Notes under the pieces: model-generated
What the model was told of the DNA's origin: nothing
Seen by the model: only the letters and a program-made list of their open reading frames with translations
Databases searched by the model: none
Shown here: piece by piece, positions 15,301 to 24,700 of the stretch
Numbering within the stretch: position 1 is the first letter of the stretch
Layout of the letters: each line of letters opens with the position of its first letter
Source of the DNA: Comamonadaceae bacterium
Lineage (GTDB): Bacteria; Pseudomonadota; Gammaproteobacteria; Burkholderiales; Burkholderiaceae_C
Assembly (NCBI GenBank): GCA_947508145.1
Contig: CANNRV010000002.1
Coordinates: 1 to 41,256 of the forward strand
Length of the DNA: 41,256 nt
Direction: 5' to 3'
Translations under genes and position numbers: made by a program

Positions 15301-16923
15301 TCAGTCTGGCTGAAAGCGCTGTGATTGCGCTTTGGCCCAATGGCTTTTAAAGGGCTCGGGCAACTTGCTGAAATTGTCTTTGAGCAAAGCACCGGCGCTC
15401 AAGCCCGGGTACATCTGCGCCAGGGTTTGCGTCTCATGCCCATTTAACCGGTGAGAAAAATGCTGGGCTTTGAGTTCCTGCGGTGAGCGCAAACCGGCGG
15501 CCTGCAACAACTCCTGCAAAGCCACCAGGGTGTGTTGGTGGAAATTTTTCACCCGCTCGGCTTTGGTCGGCACCACCAGGGCCAATTGACGTTGCGGGTC
15601 TTGCGTGGTGACACCGGTCGGGCAGTTGCCGGTGTGGCAGGTTTGTGCCTGAATACAGCCCAGCGCAAACATGAAGCCGCGCGCGCTGTTGCACCAATCG
15701 GCACCCAAAGCCAGCGCACGCGCAATGTCAAAACTGTTGATGATCTTGCCGCTGGCCCCCAGCTTCACATGCTCGCGCATGCCTATACCCACCAGCGTGT
15801 TGTGCACCAGCCGCAAGCCTTCTTTCAACGGCATGCCCATGTGGTCTGAGAATTCCAGCGGCGCGGCGCCGGTGCCGCCTTCGGCCCCGTCGACCACGAT
15901 GAAGTCGGGCAGGATGCGGGTCTCCAGCATGGCTTTGGCGATGCCAAACCATTCCCAGGGGTGGCCTATGCACAGCTTGAAACCCACCGGTTTGTTCAAA
16001 CTGAGTTCGCGCAGGCTTTGCATGAATTCCAACAATTCAACCGGCGTACTGAAACTGCTGTGCGAAGCGGGTGACACACAATCCGCGCCCAAAGGCACGC
16101 CCCGGGCTTCAGCGATTTCCGGCGTGACTTTGGCGGCAGGCAACACGCCGCCGTGTCCCGGCTTGGCACCCTGGCTGAGCTTGATTTCAATCATCTTGAC
16201 CTGCGGTTCGCGGGCCTGCTCGACAAAACGCTCGGGGCTGAACCGGCCCAGGTCATCGCGGCAGCCGAAATAGCCCGAGCCGATTTCCCAGATCAGGTCG
16301 CCGCCGTGGATGCGGTGGTAGCGCGAGATCGAGCCCTCGCCGGTGTCGTGCGCAAAGCCGCCCATTTGCGCGCCCTGGTTCAGCGCCATGATGGCGTTGG
16401 CGCTCAAGGCCCCGAAGCTCATCGCAGACACGTTGAACAAACTGATGTCATACGGTTGGCTGCAAGCCGAGTTGCCCACACGCACGCGGAAATTGGCGTT
16501 GTCTAAGCTGGTCGGGGCCATGGAATGGGTCAGCCATTCATAGCCTTCGGCATCGACATTCAGTTGTGTGCCAAAGGGGCGTTTGTCTGACTGGCCTTTG
16601 GCCCGTGCGTACACCAGCGAGCGTTGCGCCCGTGAAAAGGGTGCGGCTTCGGATTCGCTTTCAATGAAGTACTGGCGGATTTCAGGCCGGATGAATTCCA
16701 GCAAAAAGCGCATATGCCCGAGGATGGGGTAGTTGCGCAATATGGCGTGGTGGGTTTGCAGCAAGTCGTGCACGCCAACACCGCTTAGGACGGCAAACAG
16801 CAGGCACCAGCCCCAGCCTTGGCCTGAGGCCATGGCCAACAGCAGGCTGAAACATAGACCGCCTAAGGCGATGAAAAACGTGGTGTACCTGACCGGGTAG
16901 CGGATGGGTTTGAGATCGAGCAT
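15301..16923 (-). CDS. FMN-binding glutamate-synthase-family membrane protein
   Basis: The body is the FMN and iron-sulfur domain of the GltB family: SRYHRIHGGDLIWEIGSGYF, IEIKLSQGAKPGHGGVLPA, IVVDGAEGGTGAAPLEFSD, then CIQAQTCHTGNCPTG with the cysteines expected for a 3Fe-4S cluster. Unlike true GltB it lacks the glutaminase domain and carries two N-terminal hydrophobic helices (TTFFIALGGLCFSLLLAMAS and a second after it), so it is a stand-alone membrane-bound member whose substrate is not established. The start is ATG 16923 with GGAG 8 bases upstream, giving 540 residues; the track start at 16950 is less likely. It follows the coiled-coil gene by about 30 bases, so it is probably the third gene of the parA operon. 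Confidence 0.88.
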   Translation of the reverse strand: MLDLKPIRYPVRYTTFFIALGGLCFSLLLAMASGQGWGWCLLFAVLSGVGVHDLLQTHHAILRNYPILGHMRFLLEFIRPEIRQYFIESESEAAPFSRAQRSLVYARAKGQSDKRPFGTQLNVDAEGYEWLTHSMAPTSLDNANFRVRVGNSACSQPYDISLFNVSAMSFGALSANAIMALNQGAQMGGFAHDTGEGSISRYHRIHGGDLIWEIGSGYFGCRDDLGRFSPERFVEQAREPQVKMIEIKLSQGAKPGHGGVLPAAKVTPEIAEARGVPLGADCVSPASHSSFSTPVELLEFMQSLRELSLNKPVGFKLCIGHPWEWFGIAKAMLETRILPDFIVVDGAEGGTGAAPLEFSDHMGMPLKEGLRLVHNTLVGIGMREHVKLGASGKIINSFDIARALALGADWCNSARGFMFALGCIQAQTCHTGNCPTGVTTQDPQRQLALVVPTKAERVKNFHQHTLVALQELLQAAGLRSPQELKAQHFSHRLNGHETQTLAQMYPGLSAGALLKDNFSKLPEPFKSHWAKAQSQRFQPD

Positions 16924-16952
16924 TACAACTTCTCCTGCTCTGACCTCCAAGG

Positions 16953-17486
16953 TCAGCTTGGTGTGTTGCGCAATCTAGAAGACAGACGCGCTTGTGCCAA
17001 AGAGGATACCTCAGCGCGAAGACGGGCCATGGACAGTTGCTGGTCCGAGGCACGTTGGATTTCTTTGAGATCGTGAAGAATGGTGTGGCGCAGCTTATCC
17101 AGTTCTTCGTCGATTTGCATCAGGTGTTGGCGCAATTCGCGTTTTTGCGCCATGCGCTGGCTCAGCAGGTTGACGCTGTGGGCGATCAATTTCCATTGCT
17201 GTGCCAATTCGTCTTTGGGCGGTTGGTTGAGTTGGTCGAACAACTCGCCCAGCAAAGGATCGTGCAGCACTTCTGCCGATGTGTGTCCGGCCTCTCGGCG
17301 AGCTGTCTCCAGCGCATCTTTCAGCACGCGGTCTTCTTCGGCTTGGCTGGCTTGAAATTCAGGCAGGCGAGGTTCTTCATCCAGCGGCGGCAGACCGGGC
17401 TGGCTGAGGTTGTGTACCGCAGCCCAACCCATGCCAGGGTCGTACTGCTTAAGGCCCTTGAAGTTCAGGAATTTTTCGCTGGACAT
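16953..17486 (-). CDS. Coiled-coil protein encoded next to parA
   Basis: I do not recognise the family. The 177-residue protein has an N-terminal segment with FKGLKQYDPGMGWAAVHNLS, an acidic middle, and a helical C-terminal half (QKRELRQHLMQIDEELDKLR) predicted to be coiled coil. There is no signal peptide or TM. The track start (17501) is a TTG overlapping the parA stop by 4 bases; ATG 17486, 12 bases after the parA stop, seems at least as likely and is used here. Being directly downstream of a ParA-type ATPase, it could be the partner that localises or stimulates it, as small adaptor proteins often do. This is inference. Confidence 0.7.
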   Translation of the reverse strand: MSSEKFLNFKGLKQYDPGMGWAAVHNLSQPGLPPLDEEPRLPEFQASQAEEDRVLKDALETARREAGHTSAEVLHDPLLGELFDQLNQPPKDELAQQWKLIAHSVNLLSQRMAQKRELRQHLMQIDEELDKLRHTILHDLKEIQRASDQQLSMARLRAEVSSLAQARLSSRLRNTPS

Positions 17487-17497
17487 GTGTGCTTCGG

Positions 17498-18421
17498 TCA
17501 AAGTTTGGCAGAGTTGCCGCGTGCCAGACGCTTCAGAAATTCGGGGATGCCCATATTGGCCAGTGAACGGCTGTTGACCACGTTTTCATTGTCTTCAACC
17601 AGTTTGCGCTGACGGTAGCGGCCCAGCACAGAGTATTGAGAAGCGGTGGGAATGGTTTCCAGAATGCTGGCTTTGGCAGGTGTCAAAGGCACCCGGTGGC
17701 TGCTGGCATCTCGTTCAGAGAGCTTGACTTGCGCCGCGCGCGGCTGCTGGCTTTGGGCCATGCGTATATCGCGGGCGGAGCAAATGGCCTGACCGAATTC
17801 GCGGAAGGACTCACCGCCGATGTCGTGTGAATCCATCAAGTAGCCGCGTTCGTACAAATCGCGTGCGCTTTGCGCTTCCAAAATGGGTGGTGCCAGCATG
17901 AAGCTGACGGGGAAACGCTGTTTGGTGAACACGTCAGAGTTGAGTTGTTCGTTCAACACCCGGGTCGGGCAGACCACCAGCATGGGGCGGCGGGCAGATG
18001 CGGATTCGAACACCCAACGGTGGCGGCTTAAGAAGCCGGAGGTGGCGGCCAATTCAATTTCAGACACCGAGGTGGGCACCAGAATCATGTCAAATTCAAA
18101 CATGAGTTCACCGGCGAGGGAGTCTGACCAGGTCAGGTCGCACACCAGAATGTCGCACTCGCTGGCTGCGCGGCGCATTTGCAAACGTGCTTCGAAGATG
18201 GGGCGGTTGCCGCCTTGGTCCACCGGTAAGGACAGGTGTTGGATGACTGCGCCGACCTGAGGCGCTTGCTTGAGCCAGTTGCTGGAAGAACCGTGCGGGT
18301 CCCAGTCAATCAAGGTAACTGCCTGCTCTAAAGTGCGGCTGAGGTAAGCCACCAAATTGGCGGACAGCGTGCTTTTACCAACGCCGCCTTTTTGACTGGT
18401 GACCAGAATTTTGAAAGCCAT
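17498..18421 (-). CDS. ParA/MinD-type ATPase (orphan, chromosomal)
   Basis: The product has the deviant Walker A of the ParA/MinD family near its N-terminus (LVTSQKGGVGKSTLSANLVA, signature Lys in KGGVGKST), followed by LIDWDPHGSSSNWLK (Walker A' region) and CDILVCDLTWSDSL (Walker B region). Such ATPases position plasmids, chromosomes, flagella or chemotaxis arrays. No ParB or parS is visible, and sequence alone does not mark it as FlhG or MinD (no clear C-terminal amphipathic membrane helix seen). A roughly 90-residue C-terminal extension beyond the fold ends SLANMGIPEFLKRLARG. The start is ATG 18421 with GGAG 8 bases upstream, 307 residues; the track start at 18457 adds 12 unlikely residues. 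Confidence 0.88.
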   Translation of the reverse strand: MAFKILVTSQKGGVGKSTLSANLVAYLSRTLEQAVTLIDWDPHGSSSNWLKQAPQVGAVIQHLSLPVDQGGNRPIFEARLQMRRAASECDILVCDLTWSDSLAGELMFEFDMILVPTSVSEIELAATSGFLSRHRWVFESASARRPMLVVCPTRVLNEQLNSDVFTKQRFPVSFMLAPPILEAQSARDLYERGYLMDSHDIGGESFREFGQAICSARDIRMAQSQQPRAAQVKLSERDASSHRVPLTPAKASILETIPTASQYSVLGRYRQRKLVEDNENVVNSRSLANMGIPEFLKRLARGNSAKL

Positions 18422-18510
18422 TTTGCTATCTCCAAACTCGACTGACGCGAAACACAAACCCCGTTTACGGCATAGAAATTAAATGAACTAAATTCTGTAA
18501 AGGGGTACGG

Positions 18511-18538
18511 ATATTAGCTTTTTTATCAGATCTGTCAA
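18511..18538 (-). promoter_or_regulatory. Sigma-70-type promoter of the parA operon
   Basis: On the minus strand TTGACA (18538-18533) is a perfect -35 box, followed after 16 bases by TAATAT (18516-18511), four of six matches to TATAAT. Transcription would begin near 18504 and leave a leader of about 80 bases before parA ATG 18421. It is an ordinary housekeeping-type signal, with no flagellar sigma-28 consensus seen here. Confidence 0.65.
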
Positions 18539-18633
18539 ATTAACGCTGCGGAACTCAGTTGTTTTCATGCTACTGCGTCCGCCGTCGGGTCTTGTCCGAG
18601 AAAACACTATGAAGGCATGCAATTCAGGTCAAA

Positions 18634-19050
18634 ATGCCTGCAATGGAAAAAACTCGCATAGACAAATGGCTGTGGGCCGCCCGTTTTTACAAAACGCGTT
18701 CGCTGGCCACAGATGAAATCAACAAAGGCCGGGTGGCGGTCAATGGCCAGGTGGTCAAACCCTCACGGGAATTGAAAGTCGGGGAACAGGTCAGCATGCG
18801 ACGCGAAGGCCTGACCCGCAGCGTGCAGGTACTGGCCATCAGCGATGTGCGTGGCCCGGCGCCCCAAGCCCAACAGTTATATGCAGAAACCGAGCAAAGC
18901 CTGCAAGCCCGCGAGGCCTATGCCCAGCAACGCCGGTTTGCAGCCGAGCCCGCACACAGCATTGAACATGGCCGCCCGACCAAGCGCGACCGCCGCGACT
19001 TAGAGCAGGCCAGCCATCCCTGGGACGACCGTTGGAGTGCTTCCTTATGA
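18634..19050 (+). CDS. hslR: S4-domain RNA-binding heat-shock protein Hsp15
   Basis: The 138-residue protein starts with an S4 RNA-binding domain: RIDKWLWAARFYKTRSLATD and NKGRVAVNGQVVKPSRELKVG, followed by a basic, Arg/Lys-rich C-terminal helix region (ending GRPTKRDRRDLEQASHPW). That is the Hsp15 layout; in E. coli Hsp15 rescues 50S subunits with a stalled nascent chain. Start ATG 18634 (AGGTC just upstream) or 18643 are both possible. The stop overlaps the next gene by ATGA. The about 210-base gap to parA holds divergent promoters. Confidence 0.9.
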   Translation: MPAMEKTRIDKWLWAARFYKTRSLATDEINKGRVAVNGQVVKPSRELKVGEQVSMRREGLTRSVQVLAISDVRGPAPQAQQLYAETEQSLQAREAYAQQRRFAAEPAHSIEHGRPTKRDRRDLEQASHPWDDRWSASL

Positions 19051-21617
19051 GCTTGCTCGGTATGGCCGGGCGGGCTTTGTGGCGCGATGCCCGCGCCGGT
19101 GAACTGAGGTTGTTGTGCGTGGCAGTCACCCTGGGCGTGGCGGCGCTGAGCTCAGTGGGTTTTTTGGCGGACCGGATTCAAGCCGGTTTAGAGCGGGATG
19201 CCCGGCAACTGCTGGGCGGTGACGCGGTGCTGGTCAGCGACCATGCGTTTGATGCGGCGACCCAGGCCCGGGTCAACGAATGGGGGGTGAAAGCGGTGAC
19301 CACGCTCAGCTTTCCCACCATGGCACGCAGCGGCTCGGTGCAAACCGGTAGCAGCCGTTTGGTGGCTTTGAAAGCGGTCAGCGATGGCTACCCGTTGCGC
19401 GGTCAATTGCACATTCTTCCTCCGCTGGGCACGCCCGCCGACAAGCCCGCGCTGGTCAGCTCGCCCGACAACGGCACGGTGTACGACCGGCCCGGCGTGG
19501 CCACCCGCGATCTGCCACGCCCGGGTGAGGTTTGGGTAGAGCCCGGCCTGTTAGAAGCTCTGGAAATCAAGCAAGGCGATGACATAGCCTTAGGTGAGCG
19601 CACGCTTCGCATTGCCGAGGTGCTGGTCTCCGAGCCGGATCGCGGCGCAGGCTTTATGAATTTCGCCCCTAGGGTGATGATGAACCAAGCCGATTTGGCA
19701 TCGACCAAGTTGGTGCAACCGGCGAGCCGCATCAACTGGCGCATGGCGGTGACCGGCAGCCCGGCGCAAGTCGCCGGTTTTGTGGATTGGGCCAATGGCT
19801 ATGTCAAACAGCCTGAGGTGCACGGTGTGCGCTTGGAAACGCTGGAGGCCGGGCGACCCGAGATGCGCCAGACGCTGGAGCGGGCGGAAAAGTTTTTACA
19901 CCTGGTGGCCTTGCTGGCCGCGCTGCTCAGCGCCGTGGCGGTGGCTTTGTCGGCCCGCGCCTTTGCCGCATCGCATTTGGATGAATGCGCCATGTTGCGG
20001 GTCTTGGGCCAAAGCCAAAGACACATACTCACTGTCTATATCACTGAGTTTTTCACGGTGGGTTTGTTGGCCAGTCTGCTCGGGCTGGCGCTGGGCTTTG
20101 GTTTGCACCAGGTGTTTGTGCAACTGCTGGCCGGTTTGGTGGAGACCGATTTACCCGCCGCCGGCTGGCCCACGTTTTGGCAAGGCTTGGGTGCCGGGCT
20201 GACCTTGTTGCTGGCCTTTGGTTTGCCGCCGGTGTTGCAACTGGCGCAAGTCCCGGCTTTGCGCGTCATCAGGCGCGACCTCGGTCCGCTGCGTGCCGCA
20301 TCGGTGGCTGTGCTGGCTTTGGGTTTGGCGGGCTTTGCTGCGTTGCTGATGAATGCCAGCCGCGATTTGTCGCTGGGCTTGATGGTGGTCGGCGGTTTTG
20401 CCGGGGCGGTGCTGGTGTTTGCCGGTCTGGCTTGGCTGGCGGTCTGGGCTTTGCGTTCTGTTGTCGGTTGGGCCCGTGTGCCCACTTGGTTACGCATGGC
20501 CACCCGGCAAATCAGCGCCCGCCCGGGCTATACCGTGGTGCAAATCAGTTCCTTGTCGGTCGGCTTGCTGGCCTTGTTGCTGCTGGTGTTGTTGCGCACC
20601 GACCTGGTGGACAGCTGGCGCAACGCCACCCCGGCGGATGCACCCAACCGCTTTGTCATCAATATCCAGCCGGACCAGTCCAAGGACTTTTTGGCAGCAA
20701 TGAAAGTGGCCGGTGTCAAGACCATGGATTGGTACCCGATGTTGCGCGGCCGCTTGGTGGAGGTGAACGGCAAACCGGTGCGTCCCGAAAACTACAGCGA
20801 CGACCGGGCGCAACGCCTGATTGAGCGTGAGTTCAATGTGTCGCACTCAGCGCAAGCCCCGGCGCACAACCAAATCGTACAAGGCCGCTGGACCCCTGGC
20901 GAGCGCGGGGCCATCAGCATGGAAGAGGGCATTGCCAAAACCTTGAAACTCAAGCTCGGCGACGAACTGCTGTTCGAGTTCGCCGGGCAACCAGTGCGCT
21001 CGCGCATCACCTCGCTGCGCCGGGTCGACTGGACCTCGATGCGGGCCAATTTTTTCGCCATGTACCCATTGGCCGAGATGCCGGACTTGCCCGCCACCTA
21101 CATCGCCGCGTTTCGCGCACCTGAGCGCAAAGGCTTTGACAACGAACTGGTCAACCGCTTTCCGAATGTGACCAATGTGGACATGGGTGCCACCATCAAC
21201 CAAGTGCAAAAAGTATTGGGCCAGGTGATCAGCGCGGTGGAGTTTTTGTTCGGCTTCACGCTGGCCGCCGGTTTGGTGGTGTTGTTCGCCACGGTCACCG
21301 CCACGCGCGAGGAGCGGGCCCGCGAATACGCGGTGTTGCGGGCCTTGGGCGCGGGCAACCAATTGCTGCGACAGGTGCAAACCGCCGAGTTGCTGGGCGT
21401 GGGTGCCTTGTCTGGCGCATTGGCGGCGCTGGTGGCCATGCTGATGGGCTGGGCGCTGGCGTATTACGTCTTCGAATTCCATTGGCGGGCTTCCCCTTGG
21501 GTGCTGCTGACCGGTGTGATTGCCGGGGCCTTGCTGGCCTGGGGCGCAGGTTGGTGGGGTTTGCGTGAGGTCTTGTTGCGCCCGGTGGTGCAGACGCTGA
21601 GGCGGGCGGCTGACTGA
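19047..21617 (+). CDS. YbbP-type ABC transporter permease (FtsX family)
   Basis: The 856-residue polytopic membrane protein has two FtsX-type permease repeats. There is one TM at the N-terminus (LLCVAVTLGVAALSSVGFLA) followed by a large periplasmic domain, TM groups in the middle (HLVALLAALLSAVAVALSAR, ALGLAGFAALLM), and a second periplasmic domain. The final FtsX core is GFTLAAGLVVLFATVTATRE with REYAVLRALGAGNQLLRQVQ. This matches the YbbP group, whose ATPase partner YbbA is usually adjacent; none is encoded here. The track start 19032 is TTG; ATG 19047 overlaps the hslR stop as ATGA and is preferred. The substrate is unknown, with lipid or envelope-related export suspected for the group. 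Confidence 0.88.
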   Translation: MSLLGMAGRALWRDARAGELRLLCVAVTLGVAALSSVGFLADRIQAGLERDARQLLGGDAVLVSDHAFDAATQARVNEWGVKAVTTLSFPTMARSGSVQTGSSRLVALKAVSDGYPLRGQLHILPPLGTPADKPALVSSPDNGTVYDRPGVATRDLPRPGEVWVEPGLLEALEIKQGDDIALGERTLRIAEVLVSEPDRGAGFMNFAPRVMMNQADLASTKLVQPASRINWRMAVTGSPAQVAGFVDWANGYVKQPEVHGVRLETLEAGRPEMRQTLERAEKFLHLVALLAALLSAVAVALSARAFAASHLDECAMLRVLGQSQRHILTVYITEFFTVGLLASLLGLALGFGLHQVFVQLLAGLVETDLPAAGWPTFWQGLGAGLTLLLAFGLPPVLQLAQVPALRVIRRDLGPLRAASVAVLALGLAGFAALLMNASRDLSLGLMVVGGFAGAVLVFAGLAWLAVWALRSVVGWARVPTWLRMATRQISARPGYTVVQISSLSVGLLALLLLVLLRTDLVDSWRNATPADAPNRFVINIQPDQSKDFLAAMKVAGVKTMDWYPMLRGRLVEVNGKPVRPENYSDDRAQRLIEREFNVSHSAQAPAHNQIVQGRWTPGERGAISMEEGIAKTLKLKLGDELLFEFAGQPVRSRITSLRRVDWTSMRANFFAMYPLAEMPDLPATYIAAFRAPERKGFDNELVNRFPNVTNVDMGATINQVQKVLGQVISAVEFLFGFTLAAGLVVLFATVTATREERAREYAVLRALGAGNQLLRQVQTAELLGVGALSGALAALVAMLMGWALAYYVFEFHWRASPWVLLTGVIAGALLAWGAGWWGLREVLLRPVVQTLRRAAD

Positions 21618-21710
21618 AGGCATCTGGCAACTGAAATATTTCTCAGCCGGGCTCACCGCCTGAGCCTGCTGATGGCTTAAGCTGGCTGCTTGTTCACGCT
21701 TGCATCCCAC

Positions 21711-24700
21711 ATGTCACACAGTCCCCGCACCGGATTCATGGTGTTTCACAGCAACCGCATGGAAGCTTTGCGCGACCTGCTGGTGGCGCAGATTCTGCGC
21801 GACCCCTTGCCGCCGCTGGCCGCCGAAACCGTGCTGGTGCAAAGCAATGGCATGAAACATTGGCTGACTGTGTCGCTGGCCAAAGACGATGCCTTGGGCA
21901 TTTGCGCGGCCACCCGCATGGTGCTGCCGTCCGCGCAACTGTGGCAGTTGTACCGTTGCGTGCTGGGGGAGGACCGTTTGCCCATGCACATGCCTTTGGA
22001 CAAAGCGCCGCTGACCTGGCGCATTCTGCGTCGCCTGCCCCATTGGCTGAGCGACCCGCGCTTCGCGCCGCTGGCGCATTACCTGGGCGATGACAGCAGC
22101 GGCATTCGCGCTTACCAATTGGCGCAGCAACTGGCCGACGTGTTGGACGGCTACCAAAACTACCGCAGCGACTGGTTGAGCCAATGGGCGCAGGGCCGCG
22201 ATACCCTGGACCGGGGCCAGCTGCTGCCGCCGTCGCAAACCTGGCAAGCGCCTCTGTGGCGCGACCTGTTGGCTGATGTAGAGCAACAAGCCGACGGCGG
22301 ATTTCAAGCCCGCGCCGACGTGCACCAGGCGTTTTTGCAAGCCTTGCGCCAGCGCCCGCCGGGCAGCATCGCCGGATTGCCGCCGCGCCTCATGGTGTTC
22401 GGCATCACCGCCTTGCCGATGCAAACCATGGAAGCGCTGGTCGCGCTCGGGCGGCATCTGCCGGTGCTGATGTTTGTGCACAACCCGTGTCGCGAACACT
22501 GGGGCCATGTGAGTGAAGACCTGACCGGCGGCGGCCACCCCTTGCTGGCGGCCTGGGGCAAGCAAGGCCGCGACTATTTGCATGCCATCGACCAGTTTGA
22601 AGCCGTGGACGAATACTCCCCTGAGTACGAGCGGGTCAGCGTGTTTATCGACCCGCTGAAAGACGCTGCTGACATGCAGCTGCAAGCAGGTGTGCTGCAC
22701 CAGTTGCAGGCTGACATCTACAACTTACACACCCCGAAGGCCAAAGAAAGAACCCGTCAACTTGAGGACGACACTCTGGTCTGTGTGCAAGCGCATTCGG
22801 CGCAACGCGAGGTCGAGGTCTTGCATGACAAGCTGTTGGCCTGGTTGAATGCCGACCCGCAGCTGCAGCCATCAGACATCATGGTCATGGTGCCGGACAT
22901 GGCCTTGTTTGCGCCGCATATCCACGCGGTGTTTGGCAGATACCAAGGCGCGGGCAGCGGCCACAGTGGTCTGGACCTGCCTTATTCGGTCACCGACAGC
23001 ACGCCGCGCAGCCACCCGCTGGTGCAGGCGGTCGACAGCTTGTTGCAACTGCCGCAATTGCGCCTGAGCCTGCGCGACTGGCTGGGCTGGTTTCAGGTGG
23101 CGGCGGTGCGCCAGCGTTACGGTTTGAGCCAGGCCGATGTGACGCAGTTGCACGACTGGCTGGCCGCAGCCGGTGTGCGTTGGGGGCTGGACGAGACGCA
23201 CCGCCAGCCCTGGGGCATAGACCCGGCCTTGCCGGATGCAGACCAGAACAGCTGGGGCTTTGGTTTGCGCCGCCTGTTGCTGGGCTATGCCTTCGGGCCG
23301 CAAGCGCTGGACCCGCTGTGGCAACACACGGTTGCCCAGCCCGGCGTGGGCGGACTGGATGCCGCTGTCATCGGCGGCTTGTTGCAATGGCTGGACGACA
23401 TGAACCGCAGTTTGCACATGCTGAGAACCGACCGCACACCGGGCGATTGGGTGGCGCAGATGCAAGCCCTGGTGGAACGCTTTTTCAAAGCCGAAGACGA
23501 TGCAGACCAGCGTGTGCTGGACCAACTGTTGGCACCGCTGCAAGACTGGCTGGCCGATTGCCAACTGGCCGGGTTTGACCAACCGCTGTCGCTGGGCGTG
23601 TTGCGCAGCCACTGGATGGCGCAGCTGGATGCCATCGGTTTGCAGCGCCGGTTTGCCGACGGTGGCGTGCAATTCGCCACCTTGATGCCCATGCGTGCTA
23701 TTCCGTTCAAAGTCGTGTGTTTGCTCGGCATGAACGACAGCGCTTACCCGCGCAGCCCGACCCCGCGCGATTTCGATTTGATCAGCCAGCCCGGCCACGC
23801 CCGCGCGGGCGACCGGGCCCGGCGCGAAGACGACCGCTATTTGTTTTTGGAAGCCGTGTTGTCAGCGCGTCAGCGTTTGTACATCTCCTGGCAAGGGCGA
23901 CGCGCCAGCGACCACGCGCCGCTGCCGCCCTCGGTGTTGGTGGCGCAATTGCTGGACCACTTGAACCACATCCACCAACAACCGGACAAAAAAACCAAGG
24001 TGTTCAGTGCAGCGCTGCAACCGCTGCAAGCGTTTTCCCGCGCGTATTTCAAAGCGGGCAGCGGCTTTGCCACCTATGCCGCCGATTGGGCGGTTGCCGC
24101 CCGCCCTGCGGTGGCGACTGGCGCTGACACAGCCACGGGTTTGCCGCCGCCATCGTTGTTGGACCATGCGTGTTTGCTGACCCTGTTGCGCCAACCCTTG
24201 GAAGTGTTTTTCAAACACCATTTGCAGGTGCAACTCGATTCGCCGCAGGAAGAAGACGAGGAGAACGAGCCTTTCGGTTTGAACGGTTTGAACGCGTTCA
24301 AGTTGAAACAGCAAGTGCTGTTGTCTGAACAACCAGAAGCCTTGTTGCAGCAATTGAAATGGCAAGGCGAGTTGGCCATGGCCGCAGGCGGTCAGGCGCA
24401 ACAAGCGCAACTGTTTGGGCTGCAACAGCAGGTCTGGGCGCAATGTCGGCCTTGGCAACAAGACGCTGATATTGATCTGCCCTTGCAACTCTTGGCGCTG
24501 CAAGCGCATGGCGCGAGCTTGGCGTTGAACTGGGGCGGCGACCCACTGCGCTGGCACTTGCACCCGGACGGCAGTGTTTTGCAGATCGATGTGCGTGCGG
24601 GCAAGCTCAAGCAGGACAAACGCATACGCTTGCACACCTTGCCCGGCTTGTGGCTGGGTCATCTGACGGCGAATGCGGCTGGCAGATCCACCACCAGCGT

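Noticed and set aside
15222-15301. GCAGCGCG / CGCGCTGC arms between the convergent genes at 15211 and 15301 as a terminator
   Set aside because: The arms are about 60 bases apart with no T run, so a terminator is not supported.
17498-18421. ParA gene as flhG (flagellar number regulator)
   Set aside because: No flhF next to it, and no FlhG-specific sequence recognised; left as an orphan ParA.
21714-22700. 328-residue minus-strand ORF antisense to recC
   Set aside because: Gln/His-rich shadow without any recognisable domain.
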